48,129 nucleotides of DNA from Gallibacter intestinalis (GCF_014982745.1 NZ_JADCKA010000013.1:1-48129); one strand, 5' to 3'; counted from the first letter of the stretch, positions 15,933 through 24,090 are shown. The notes: generated by a model from the sequence alone, not told the origin. Translations and numbers: made by a program.

Positions 15933-17336
15933 TTATTTACCATATTTTTCAGCAAGTCTCCTTGCCACATACACTCCCGAGGCCGAAGCCTGTGAAAGCG
16001 AATGAGTTACTCCGGAGCCGTCCCCTAAAGCATAAAGACCCTTTACGGCCGTCTCCAAATTTTCGTCCACATCGATTTTAGAATTATAGAATTTAACCTC
16101 AACTCCATAAAGCAATGTGTCCTCATTGGCCGTTCCTGGCGCAATCTTATCTAAAGCGTATACCATTTCGATTATGCTGTCAAGTTGTCTTTTTGGTATG
16201 ACAAGAGATAAGTCTCCCGGTGTAGCTTTAAGAGTAGGCCTTGTAAAGCACTTTTCCATTCTGCGCTCGCTGCTTCTTCTGCCTTTAACAAGGTCACCGA
16301 AGCGCTGCATCAGAACTCCTCCTCCTAGCATATTTGAAAGTCTGGCTATGGACTCACCATATTCATTGCTATCCTTAAAAGGCTCAGTAAATGTATTAGT
16401 AACTAAAAGTGCGAAGTTAGTATTTTCCGTTCTCAGGGCCGGATCTGCATAGCTGTGCCCGTTCACAGTGATAATACCGTTGGTATTTTCCGTTACCACC
16501 TCTCCGTAAGGATTCATGCAAAATGTCCTTACCTGGTCGTTATACTGCTCCGTTTTGTATACTATTTTTGATTCGTATACTTCATCTGTAATATGCTTAA
16601 AGATTTCCGCAGGCAGCTCAACTCTCACTCCTATATCCACTCTGTTGGAGCTCATATGAATACCCATGCCGCTGCATATATCTCCTATCCATTTGGAGCC
16701 GCTTCTACCGGTAGCCAGCACCAGATCAGAACATCTGTAACTTTCACCGTCCTCTGTCACAACTTCAAAATCATGATCTCCCAGATGCTTAACATCTGCA
16801 ACTCCCGTATAGAATTTATGTTCTATGGCATTTCCGGTTTCGGCATACATGTTTCCTAAAATTTTAACATTTCTGTCCGTTCCCAGATGTCTTACCTTTG
16901 CTTCCAGCAGATGCAGATTATTTCTCAACGCTATAGTTTTAAGTTCGGAGTTTCCTGTGGAATAGAGCTTTGCGTCAGCACCTCCGTGTTCGCATAAAAC
17001 GCTGTCCACATATTCCATCAGCTCCATGGCTTTTTCCTCGCCTATATATTTATGCAGTTCCCCGCCGAATTGAGTTGTTATATTGTATTTTCCGTCAGAA
17101 AGGGATCCTGCACCGCCGTATCCGTTCATAATGCTGCACGGATTGCATTTAACGCACTTATCAGTTTTTCCTGCGGAAATAGGACACTTTCTGTTTTCCA
17201 GAGGGCCGCCCTTTTCTATAACTAAAACCTTCGCTTTAGCTTTAAGCTTCATAAGCTCATAGGTCATAAACACACCGCCGGCTCCTGCACCAACTATTAT
17301 TATGTCATATCTTTTGTTTTCTGCTGAATTTGTCAT
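15933..17336 (-). CDS. FAD-dependent dehydrogenase (COG2509-like)
   Basis: A 467-residue flavoprotein of the uncharacterised NAD(P)/FAD-dependent group (COG2509-like). It has an N-terminal Rossmann motif YDIIIVGAGAGGVF (G16-x-G18-x2-G21), a second nucleotide-site strand CSDLVLATGRSGSKWIG, and a C-terminal FAD-closing motif GLYALGDGSGVTHSLSQASASG. A cysteine cluster C51, C61, C64, C67 (RKCPISAG, DKCVKCNPC) follows the first nucleotide motif and could hold a metal or cluster; NGYGGAGSLSDGKYN comes next. The SD GGAGG lies 13 bases before ATG. A terminator separates it from hup upstream, and the poly-Cys peptide follows 31 bases downstream. Confidence 0.85.
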   Translation of the reverse strand: MTNSAENKRYDIIIVGAGAGGVFMTYELMKLKAKAKVLVIEKGGPLENRKCPISAGKTDKCVKCNPCSIMNGYGGAGSLSDGKYNITTQFGGELHKYIGEEKAMELMEYVDSVLCEHGGADAKLYSTGNSELKTIALRNNLHLLEAKVRHLGTDRNVKILGNMYAETGNAIEHKFYTGVADVKHLGDHDFEVVTEDGESYRCSDLVLATGRSGSKWIGDICSGMGIHMSSNRVDIGVRVELPAEIFKHITDEVYESKIVYKTEQYNDQVRTFCMNPYGEVVTENTNGIITVNGHSYADPALRTENTNFALLVTNTFTEPFKDSNEYGESIARLSNMLGGGVLMQRFGDLVKGRRSSERRMEKCFTRPTLKATPGDLSLVIPKRQLDSIIEMVYALDKIAPGTANEDTLLYGVEVKFYNSKIDVDENLETAVKGLYALGDGSGVTHSLSQASASGVYVARRLAEKYGK

Positions 17337-17385
17337 ACTTCTTTCTTCCTCCGTGGCACTTTGCTTTACTTATTTGATATCCGGT

Positions 17386-17421
17386 CGTAAAAACTCCGGA
17401 TGCGACTTTATCGCACCCGGA
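17386..17421 (-). terminator. Terminator of hup
   Basis: Arms 17395-17405 and 17411-17421 (TCCGGGTGCGA/TCGCATCCGGA on the minus strand, one G-U pair) are followed by GTTTTTACG. It lies 31 bases after the hup stop. Confidence 0.85.
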
Positions 17422-17451
17422 AAAGTTGTGCCGTTTTCCACTTCTGTCAAT

Positions 17452-17730
17452 CTATTTGTTAACCTTCTTTTTAAGGTCACTGCCGGTTTTAAATACAACA
17501 GCTTTAGAAGCAGGAATTTTAATTGGCTGTTCCGGTTTTCTTGGGTTTCTACCTGTTCTCGGTCTTCTGTCGACAACAGCAAAGCTGCCAAATCCAATCA
17601 ACTTAACAGAGCCGCCACTTACCAACTCATTTTCGATGGTTTCCATGGCCGCATCAAGAACTAACTCCGAATCCTTTTTAGTGAATCCAGTTTTTCCTGC
17701 GATGGCTTCAACCAGTTCCTTCTTATTCAT
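17452..17730 (-). CDS. hup: DNA-binding protein HU
   Basis: A histone-like HU/IHF family protein that bends and compacts DNA as a dimer. The 92 residues include MNKKELVEAIAGKTGFTKKD, GSVKLIGFGSFAVVDRRPRTGRNPR (the DNA-inserting arm with the RNP motif) and the C-terminal ASKAVVFKTGSDLKKKVN. It is complete and presumably the working copy; a diverged, truncated paralogue lies upstream at 17809-18021. The SD AGGAGG sits 6 bases before ATG and directly behind a GC-rich hairpin. Confidence 0.97.
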   Translation of the reverse strand: MNKKELVEAIAGKTGFTKKDSELVLDAAMETIENELVSGGSVKLIGFGSFAVVDRRPRTGRNPRKPEQPIKIPASKAVVFKTGSDLKKKVNK

Positions 17731-17749
17731 TTGTTCCTCCTAACTATCC

Positions 17750-17791
17750 GGGGCGCGCGGCCGGCTGTCAGAAGGCAGTTTTACGCGCCCC
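17750..17791 (-). promoter_or_regulatory. GC-rich leader hairpin just upstream of the hup ribosome binding site
   Basis: A perfect 8-bp GC-only stem GGGGCGCG (17784-17791 complement) / CGCGCCCC (17750-17757) encloses a 26-base loop with a further small CTG/CAG stem and a CGGCCG run. It lies 8 bases before AGGAGG in the hup 5' leader, in an AT-rich setting. No T-run follows, so it is not a terminator; a role in translation control or mRNA stability is an inference. Confidence 0.5.
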
Positions 17792-17808
17792 ACCCAACTT
17801 ATATAAAA

Positions 17809-18021
17809 CTACAATTTATATTTTATCATAATTTCCAACAAAAAAATACCGGATGTAATATAAATCACATCCGATGTTATAAATCCGATAAGCTTTACAG
17901 AACCACCTTTTACGAGCTCTTCTTCAATGCTTTCAACAATAGCTTTGAGTGCTACTTCTGAATCCTTTTTCGTGAATCCCGTCTTATCAACTATAGCCCC
18001 TACAAGTTCCTTTTTATTCAT
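17809..18021 (-). pseudogene. Truncated HU gene running into a terminator
   Basis: The first 47 residues (MNKKELVGAIVDKTGFTKKD through GSVKLIGF) align with HU, but the DNA-binding arm and C-terminal half are missing. From there the frame reads through non-coding sequence, a terminator hairpin (17839-17873), and ends in a hydrophobic tail (ITSGIFLLEIMIKYKL) that has no counterpart in HU. The nucleotide sequence is clearly diverged from the intact hup next to it, so the duplication is old. It still has a good SD (AGGGGG, 7 bases). Most likely the mark of a deletion between the arm-coding region and the gene's own terminator. Confidence 0.8.
17839..17873 (-). terminator. Terminator embedded in the truncated HU frame
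   Basis: Arms CGGATGT (17867-17873 complement) and ACATCCG (17850-17856) with a 10-base loop are followed on the minus strand by GTATTTTTTTG. It probably belonged to the ancestral HU copy. Confidence 0.8.
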
Positions 18022-18071
18022 GTTATACCCCCTGCGTTTCCTGTCAATATAAGAGACTTTTGCAACTGTAA

Positions 18072-18102
18072 TAAAAAAGCACGCAGCTTTTGCCTGCGTG
18101 CT
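18072..18102 (-). terminator. Terminator of the serC-apgM-uvrC-DUF1292 series
   Basis: Stem AGCACGCAG/CTGCGTGCT (18094-18102 / 18078-18086) followed by TTTTTTATT on the minus strand, 16 bases after the DUF1292 stop. Confidence 0.9.
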
Positions 18103-18117
18103 TCAGATATGTCATTA

Positions 18118-18369
18118 TTATTCTGCTGATGCCATTATTGCGTCAAATTCCTTTACAGCAGCTTCAAATTCAGCATCGTCTTCAATGTCGATGATTTCAA
18201 ACTCGTCATCGCCGACTTCCTTATAGCCGTAAATCCATACATCGTCAGTACCGTCTTCAGGTATGAGAGCTATGTATTCCTTTCCCTCTGCTTCAAAGAC
18301 ACCCATAATTTCACATTCAACTTCTTTGTCTTCAAATTCGAGAGTGACCATATCCTTCTCTTCTGTCAT
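18118..18369 (-). CDS. DUF1292 family protein
   Basis: An 83-residue, very acidic protein with the DUF1292 pattern: DMVTLEFEDKEVECEIMGVF, then EGKEYIALIPEDG, WIYGYKEV and FEIIDIEDDAEFEAAVKEFD. DUF1292 proteins are widespread in Bacillota next to the Holliday junction resolvase/ribosome genes, with no settled role. Here it is the last gene after uvrC, 47 bases away, and ahead of the terminator at 18072. Confidence 0.9.
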   Translation of the reverse strand: MTEEKDMVTLEFEDKEVECEIMGVFEAEGKEYIALIPEDGTDDVWIYGYKEVGDDEFEIIDIEDDAEFEAAVKEFDAIMASAE

Positions 18370-18416
18370 TGTGCTTTCCTCCGTTTTTTCAGTGATAATG
18401 ATTATTTACTATACCA

Positions 18417-20339
18417 TCAGTCGCCTTTTTTATCAATAAAGAAATTAACTATCACCTCAGCATTTGCCTGAGTTATACCGGGCACCTTGAGCAGTTCCTC
18501 TGCGGAAGCTTCTTTTATTTTTTCTACATTGCCAAAATAATTCATAAGGGAAGTCCTCTTTTTCGGGCCTATACCTGGTATATCGTCTAATGCCGATTTA
18601 AGCATTCCCTTTCGACGCTTGCCCCTGTGATAGTCAATGGCAAATCTATGAACTTCCTCCTGAATTCCACCAATATAGCCAAAGAGCATGCCGTTGCCTT
18701 TAAGCTCTTCTTCGACAAACTCTCCGTTGCCACCTGCAGACTGAGGACAATAAACAAGGGCTCTTGTTCTGTGAAAGTCATCCTTTGCCATTCCAGTAAC
18801 GGCTATTTCCACGCCGAGGCTCTCCAAGGTTTCCCTCACCACCTGCACATGTCCCTTTCCGCCATCTATAAGCATCAGATCCGGCAAAGGTAAAAATGTC
18901 TTGTCTCCCGAAAGTCCTCTTTTCACTCTGCGGGCTATGACTTCTCTCATGGAAGCATAATCGTCGGCGCCGTCCACCGTTTTTATCCTAAACTTTCTGT
19001 ATGCTTTCTTTATCGGTTTAAGCCCCTCATAAACAACCATGACACCCACATTGTCCACTCCGTTTATATTTGAAATGTCGTAGGCTTCAACTCTGTAATT
19101 TCTGTTTTTTGTATCGCTTAACAACGATATGATTTCTCCCGTCTCTTCGTCAACCCAACTTTCAGACGGCGGCCCGACCTTTGCCTTTGCAATCACATCG
19201 CCTATTTGCGTTCTTAATCTTTCGGCTCGTTCCTTCTTATTTTTTTCCTTTTCCTCTATGCTGTCAGTCAGTTCCATGGTGTCCCTTAGAGCCATTTCCA
19301 TAAAAGCTTTCTTTTCGCCTCTGACCGGAACATTTATAGAGACCTTTTTACCCCAGCACTGGGAAAGAAATTCCTGTAAAATTTCTCTATCTTCTAAATC
19401 TTTGCTGAGAAGAATTTCCGACGGACCCTCAGGCATCTGTCCGTAATGCTGTTTTATGAAAGCCTCGATGACGCTTCCTGCTTCTTCGGTTTCAGGCACT
19501 TTCATATCAAAAGTGTCCCTTCCTATGAGCTTACCGTCACGCACAAGGAACTTTGTCACATATCCTCTGCCTGCATACAGGATTAAATCCATATCCCCAC
19601 CGTGGGACAGGGTGACTCTCTGCTTTTCCGTAAGGGCCTTTGCCGCAATAATATAATCCCTGTATCTTGCGGCATTTTCAAAGTCCAGATTTTCCGATGC
19701 CTCGTTCATCTGTTCCTTAAGGTATGACAAAAGGTCTGACTGCTTTCCCCTTAGAAATTTAACAGCCTCTTCGACCCTGTTCATATAATCGCCGTGATCT
19801 GCTTTGCCTGTGCATATGCCATCACACTGACCTATGTGGTAATTGAGACATGGTCTAAACCCTTCCGGAAATTCGGAAGCGGAGCATTTTTTTATGCGGT
19901 AGACGCTGTTTAAAAGATCCACCATGCTGTTTACGGCACCCACATCACTGTACGGCCCGAAATACTTTGCCCCGTCCTTTAATATCCTTCTTGTCTTGAT
20001 GATTCTCGGCCATTTGTCCGCCGTTACACATATATACGGATAAGTCTTATCATCTCTCAAAAGTATATTGTACTTAGGCTGATACTTTTTTATAAGGTTG
20101 TTTTCCAGCACCAACGCTTCCATCTCGCTGCCGCATCTTATGTACTCAAACTCTTCAATATTGGCAACCATGGCTCTAACCTTTGGGTCCATATTTTTTG
20201 AAGACTGAAAGTACTGCCTTACTCTCTTTTTTAGAGAAACAGCTTTTCCCACATATATTATTTGTCCCAGCTTATCCTTATGCAGATAAACTCCCGGTTC
20301 ATCCGGGAGTTTTTTTAAATTTTCCTTTATATCAAACAT
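18417..20339 (-). CDS. uvrC: Excinuclease ABC subunit C
   Basis: UvrC makes both incisions in nucleotide excision repair. From the ATG at 20339 (SD GGAGGA, 5 bases) it is 640 residues. The GIY-YIG nuclease domain starts KLPDEPGVYLHKDKLGQIIYVGKA; a UVR UvrB-binding motif follows near 200 (EQMNEASENLDFENAARYRD). The RNase H-like 5' nuclease domain has YDISNINGVDNVG and LMLIDGGKGHVQ, and tandem helix-hairpin-helix motifs end it (LDDIPGIGPKKRTSLM, LLKVPGITQANAEVIVNFF). An upstream in-frame ATG (20363) would overlap the preceding gene and is less well placed. Confidence 0.97.
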   Translation of the reverse strand: MFDIKENLKKLPDEPGVYLHKDKLGQIIYVGKAVSLKKRVRQYFQSSKNMDPKVRAMVANIEEFEYIRCGSEMEALVLENNLIKKYQPKYNILLRDDKTYPYICVTADKWPRIIKTRRILKDGAKYFGPYSDVGAVNSMVDLLNSVYRIKKCSASEFPEGFRPCLNYHIGQCDGICTGKADHGDYMNRVEEAVKFLRGKQSDLLSYLKEQMNEASENLDFENAARYRDYIIAAKALTEKQRVTLSHGGDMDLILYAGRGYVTKFLVRDGKLIGRDTFDMKVPETEEAGSVIEAFIKQHYGQMPEGPSEILLSKDLEDREILQEFLSQCWGKKVSINVPVRGEKKAFMEMALRDTMELTDSIEEKEKNKKERAERLRTQIGDVIAKAKVGPPSESWVDEETGEIISLLSDTKNRNYRVEAYDISNINGVDNVGVMVVYEGLKPIKKAYRKFRIKTVDGADDYASMREVIARRVKRGLSGDKTFLPLPDLMLIDGGKGHVQVVRETLESLGVEIAVTGMAKDDFHRTRALVYCPQSAGGNGEFVEEELKGNGMLFGYIGGIQEEVHRFAIDYHRGKRRKGMLKSALDDIPGIGPKKRTSLMNYFGNVEKIKEASAEELLKVPGITQANAEVIVNFFIDKKGD

Positions 20340-20350
20340 CGGCTCCTCCG

Positions 20351-21592
20351 TTAATAAGGCCAATCTCTTCTTTTCTTTTCTGCCCTTTCAAGAGCAATAC
20401 GCATGGCTTCTTCCTGCCTTTTTTTTGCTCTCATTTCGGCAATTCTCTTCTTTTTGCGGCTTCTCTTGACTTTAATAACAATAACTAAAATCAATAGCAG
20501 CACCAACGCAGCACCTATGCCAATAAGCATATAATCTGAAATGCCCACCTTGGTCCATGGTCCGCCGGTTCCTATGTCTCCGGTCACTACTAAATCCACT
20601 TCTGCGGTTACGACTCCCGCTTCTATGGCTCTGACCTTACCTGCCACAGTTCCCTTTTCCACCGGTGCTTTAAGCTCTTCTTCCAGTACCGTTTCGGTTT
20701 CTACCAAGGAATCCGCTCCTTCCGACGGAAGTGTCACTTTAAGGTCCTCTTTTGCCGCTACTTTGGCATAGCTTTTCTGTCCGCCTTTAACCTTTACCTT
20801 TCCAGCTTTTTCACCGGCCTTCATTGCAGTGTATGTCCTGTAGTTGTCCAGGCAGTAGCTGAGCAGAGACTCTGCATCTGTAAGACTGCTTTCGGCAGAA
20901 GATCCTCCCGTTGCCAGTACAATAAGTCTTGTTTCCCCTTTATCTCCAACAGCCACTGTGCAAATGCCGCTTTTTTCACCATCACCGCTGACAAGGGTCA
21001 TATAAGCTTTTTCATCTTTATCCTTCTTTTTTTCCGTTTTTATTGTCGAAGAAAGCTTGCTGTCCGCAAAGGCCTTAGCAATCAACTTCATGTCTGCCAG
21101 AGTGGTTTTATGCTTTTCATCAGATGTCTGTCCTTCCGGACTTACAAAATTTGTACCTTTACATCCCAGTTCCTTAGCCTTGGCATTCATTTCCTTGCAG
21201 AAGGCAGATGTGCTTCCAGAGATTTCCTTTGCCAGCGCTTCAGTCCCTTTGCTGTCGGAAGCTGTCAGCATATCTCCTATCTTGGCTATATCTCCATCCG
21301 TCAGCTTCTTTTTATCCGCCGCAACAAGGGCAGTCATCAGCTTTGTCATCGCTTTCGGATTAAAGGATGCCTTTTCATTTTTACGATAGACAACGGCTCC
21401 CGTTCCGGCATCTACAACAATTGCTGCGCTGCTATCTGTAACTGGAGCTTCACCGGTTACAGCAAAAACAGGTACTGCCTGTGTAAATACAGACAGTACC
21501 ATAATCAATGCCGTTATAAAACAAATATATGTCTTTCTTATTCTTCGGTTTAATGTCATATTTCCCCGCCACCTAGGATGGCTCTCCTCCAT
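20351..21592 (-). CDS. DacF/PBP5-like D,D-carboxypeptidase homologue with lost active-site motifs
   Basis: A 413-residue secreted, membrane-anchored relative of D-alanyl-D-alanine carboxypeptidases. A signal segment (about 21-45) is followed by AAIVVDAGTGAVVYRKNEKASFNPK. The catalytic SxxK motif is replaced by A81-M-T-K84 (codon GCG for the serine), the SxN motif by S112-D-S114, and the KTG region is reduced to K207-S-G209 with the following loop missing. The fold core remains readable (ALAKEISGSTSAFCKEMNAKAKELGCKGTNFVSPEG). A C-terminal PBP5-like region, one transmembrane segment (about 355-376) and a basic tail follow. Probably a non-enzymatic pseudoenzyme. Start may be the second ATG (21559). 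It lies 64 bases behind apgM. Confidence 0.8.
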   Translation of the reverse strand: MEESHPRWRGNMTLNRRIRKTYICFITALIMVLSVFTQAVPVFAVTGEAPVTDSSAAIVVDAGTGAVVYRKNEKASFNPKAMTKLMTALVAADKKKLTDGDIAKIGDMLTASDSKGTEALAKEISGSTSAFCKEMNAKAKELGCKGTNFVSPEGQTSDEKHKTTLADMKLIAKAFADSKLSSTIKTEKKKDKDEKAYMTLVSGDGEKSGICTVAVGDKGETRLIVLATGGSSAESSLTDAESLLSYCLDNYRTYTAMKAGEKAGKVKVKGGQKSYAKVAAKEDLKVTLPSEGADSLVETETVLEEELKAPVEKGTVAGKVRAIEAGVVTAEVDLVVTGDIGTGGPWTKVGISDYMLIGIGAALVLLLILVIVIKVKRSRKKKRIAEMRAKKRQEEAMRIALERAEKKRRDWPY

Positions 21593-21656
21593 GATACTAT
21601 CCTATTTATTATATCATAAGAAAAGTAGATTCGGATATCCATCTGCAATAAATATT

Positions 21657-22871
21657 CTATCCGGCAAAGAAATAATCCGCCATTTCGTACCCCTGCTCAA
21701 AGAATCTTCCTGAAGCTTCTCCTGCGGTTTCGTTAAATCCTCTGGAGCTATCCTGTTCCTTTACATCATCGCTTCTGTAAATAACATAAGGTACAGGAGT
21801 GGAACTGTGGGTTCTTATGCATATCGGAGTCCTGTGATCTGGCACGATAAGCACTTTAAAGTCTTCACCACTTTCTTTCAGATATTCCACAACCGGCTTA
21901 AGCACCAGTTCATCTATCTTTTCTAAGGCTTCAATCTTGCCGTCTATATCAGCCTGATGTCCGCATTCATCCGGGCCTTCAAGATGCATATATACAAAAT
22001 CCTTGCCTTCTTCAAAGGCCTTTATAGCCGCATCCTTCTTTCCGTCATAATTGGTATGAAGTGTTCCTGTTGCTCCTTCCACATCGATACTGTCAAGGCC
22101 TGCGCAGATTGCTATACCCTTGATAAGATCAACGGCACTTATTGCAGCACCGGAAAGTCCGTACTTTTCCTTAAAGGCGGAAAGAGCAGGCTTCTTACCC
22201 TGACCCCATATCCATGCAGTATTTGCAGGATTAAGGCCTTTTTTAATTCTCTCAAGATTTACGGGATGATCCTTTAAAATCTCATAACTCTTTTTCATCA
22301 TGTCGGTGATGAACTCGGCTCCCTCGCCCTTTGGCAGATGATCTCCGACTCTCTGTCCCAAAACATCGTGAGGAGGAGTCAGCTCATAATCCGTACGACC
22401 ATTTTTCATTATCATGCAGTGCCTGTAGCTTACGCCCGGATAGAATTTTATGTCCTCTGTGGAAAGCTCTGCGGCTAAAGCTTCGATAAGCTGCTGTGCC
22501 TCTGCAGTGGTTATGTCCCCTGCGCTGTGATCCACAATGGTCATATCCTCGTAGGCTCCGTCACCTTCGATGGTTATTATGTTTGTTCTGAAGGCAACAT
22601 CCGTATCATCCATGTCTATGCCGATGCTGGCAGCTTCCAAAGGAGATCTTCCTGTGAGATAAATTGCCGGGTCATAACCCATGACCGACAGATTTGCCGC
22701 ATCGCTTCCCGGCGCTATGCCTTCAGGTACGGTTCTTACCATTCCCACTTCGCCTTCTGCAGCTAAAGCGTCTGCACATGGCATATTGGCCACTTCCAAA
22801 GGAGTTTTACCTCCCAGTTCTTCTAGTTTTTCATCTCCTGCCCCGTCGGGCACCAGTACAAAATATTTCAT
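21657..22871 (-). CDS. apgM: 2,3-bisphosphoglycerate-independent phosphoglycerate mutase, archaeal type (ApgM), or proposed homoserine kinase
   Basis: An alkaline-phosphatase superfamily enzyme of 404 residues. It begins MKYFVLVPDGAGDEKLEELG; the metal site includes the phosphorylated Ser in GSDAANLSVMGYDP, with VDHSAGDITT, FVYMHLEGPDECGHQADI and VLIVPDHRTP. One branch of this family was proposed to be a homoserine kinase in threonine synthesis, another interconverts 2- and 3-phosphoglycerate. The neighbourhood here is serine synthesis (serC 18 bases upstream, serA divergent), which favours a mutase supplying 3-phosphoglycerate, but a homoserine-kinase role is not excluded. Confidence 0.8.
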   Translation of the reverse strand: MKYFVLVPDGAGDEKLEELGGKTPLEVANMPCADALAAEGEVGMVRTVPEGIAPGSDAANLSVMGYDPAIYLTGRSPLEAASIGIDMDDTDVAFRTNIITIEGDGAYEDMTIVDHSAGDITTAEAQQLIEALAAELSTEDIKFYPGVSYRHCMIMKNGRTDYELTPPHDVLGQRVGDHLPKGEGAEFITDMMKKSYEILKDHPVNLERIKKGLNPANTAWIWGQGKKPALSAFKEKYGLSGAAISAVDLIKGIAICAGLDSIDVEGATGTLHTNYDGKKDAAIKAFEEGKDFVYMHLEGPDECGHQADIDGKIEALEKIDELVLKPVVEYLKESGEDFKVLIVPDHRTPICIRTHSSTPVPYVIYRSDDVKEQDSSRGFNETAGEASGRFFEQGYEMADYFFAG

Positions 22872-22889
22872 ATCTTCACCTGCTTAAAA

Positions 22890-23972
22890 TTAAGCGTTTT
22901 CCTTTCTGAATTCCTCCATGAAGTCTATAAGTGCCTCAACACCTTCTTTAGGCATTGCATTGTAAATTGATGCTCTCATTCCTCCTATGGATCTGTGTCC
23001 TCCCAGATTATGCAGTCCCTTTTCCTTTGCCTGGGAAACAAACTTCTTGTCCAGGTCTCCGTTTCCCGTTACAAAGACAACATTCATCAATGATCTATCT
23101 TCTTTAGCCACAGGACATTTATAAAATCCGCTGCCGTCGATGTAATCATAAAGCATCTTTGCCTTCTCAACATTGGCCTTAAGAAGCACTTCAACGCCGC
23201 CTTCCCTCTTGATTTTCTTAAACACTTCTCCTGCTACATATATGGCAAAACAAGGAGGCGTGTTGTATGAAGAATCATTGTCAGCGTGAATCTGATAATC
23301 TAAATAAATAGGAATATCCGCAGGAGCTTTACCTAAAAGGTCTTCTCTTACAATCACAAGAGTCATACCTGCAGGGCCGATGTTTTTCTGAGCACCAGCA
23401 TATATGAGACCAAATTTACTTACATCGATATTTTCGGAAAGTATACACGATGACATATCAGCAACTAGCGTCACATCGCCCACATCAGGAACCTCTGCAT
23501 AATGAGTTCCGTAGATGGTGTTGTTATACGTTATATGCACATAGTCAGCATCCGGTCTTATCTGACTTTTATCCACCTTAGGTATATATGTGAAATTGTC
23601 ATCTTCAGAGGAAGCCACAACTTTGACATCACCGAACTTAGCAGCTTCCTTAGCCGCCTTTTTAGCCCATGAGCCGCCTACGATATAGTCTGCCTTTTTT
23701 GAACCCGTCATCAAATTTAAAGGCACCATTGAAAACTGTAACGTACCTCCGCCCTGAAGGAAGAGCACTTTATAGTTGTCCGGTATGCTCATAAGATCCC
23801 TTAAATCCGCTTCAGCATCCTTCAAAATCTGCTTAAATTCAGCTGATCTGTGGGACATTTCCATTACCGACTCACCGCATCCGTTGTAATCCGTAAGCTC
23901 TGCTGCCACCTTTTCTATAACATCAAGCGGCAGCATCGACGGACCTGCCGAAAAATTAAAAGCTCTTTTCAT
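22890..23972 (-). CDS. serC: Phosphoserine aminotransferase
   Basis: PLP enzyme that converts 3-phosphohydroxypyruvate and glutamate to phosphoserine. From the ATG at 23972 (GGAGG 10 bases before) it is 360 residues. It starts KRAFNFSAGPSMLPLDVIEK; HRSAEFKQIL, LQGGGTLQFSMVPLNLM and the PLP-lysine region FGLIYAGAQKNIGPAGMTLVIV (Lys in AQKN) are SerC signatures, with GGMRASIYNAMP for phosphate binding. It is divergent from serA, sharing one overlapping promoter region, and 18 bases ahead of apgM. Confidence 0.97.
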   Translation of the reverse strand: MKRAFNFSAGPSMLPLDVIEKVAAELTDYNGCGESVMEMSHRSAEFKQILKDAEADLRDLMSIPDNYKVLFLQGGGTLQFSMVPLNLMTGSKKADYIVGGSWAKKAAKEAAKFGDVKVVASSEDDNFTYIPKVDKSQIRPDADYVHITYNNTIYGTHYAEVPDVGDVTLVADMSSCILSENIDVSKFGLIYAGAQKNIGPAGMTLVIVREDLLGKAPADIPIYLDYQIHADNDSSYNTPPCFAIYVAGEVFKKIKREGGVEVLLKANVEKAKMLYDYIDGSGFYKCPVAKEDRSLMNVVFVTGNGDLDKKFVSQAKEKGLHNLGGHRSIGGMRASIYNAMPKEGVEALIDFMEEFRKENA

Positions 23973-24015
23973 ATGTATATACCTCCAAATTGTCACTATT
24001 TTCGCCTTTTTCAGA

Positions 24016-24054
24016 ATTATAACACTTTACTCGAATATGGTAAAGTGTTATACT
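24016..24054. promoter_or_regulatory. Overlapping divergent promoters of serC and serA on a perfect palindrome
   Basis: Minus strand (serC): TTTACC (24039-24044), 17 bases, TATAAT (24016-24021). Plus strand (serA): TTTACT (24026-24031), 17 bases, TATACT (24049-24054). Both promoters occupy the same 39 bases. They lie on a perfect 12-bp inverted repeat (24019-24030 and 24040-24051, 9-base spacer), so each arm gives the -10 of one and the -35 of the other. RNA polymerase can occupy only one at a time, and the palindrome could also be an operator. Confidence 0.8.
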
Positions 24055-24090
24055 TTATATCAACAATTTTTCTGGAAAGGAGCTATTTCA

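Noticed and set aside
20340-20363. Eight-residue longer start for UvrC (MALLTEEP)
   Set aside because: It would overlap the preceding gene's end, whereas the ATG at 20339 has GGAGGA at the right distance and begins where UvrC proteins usually begin.
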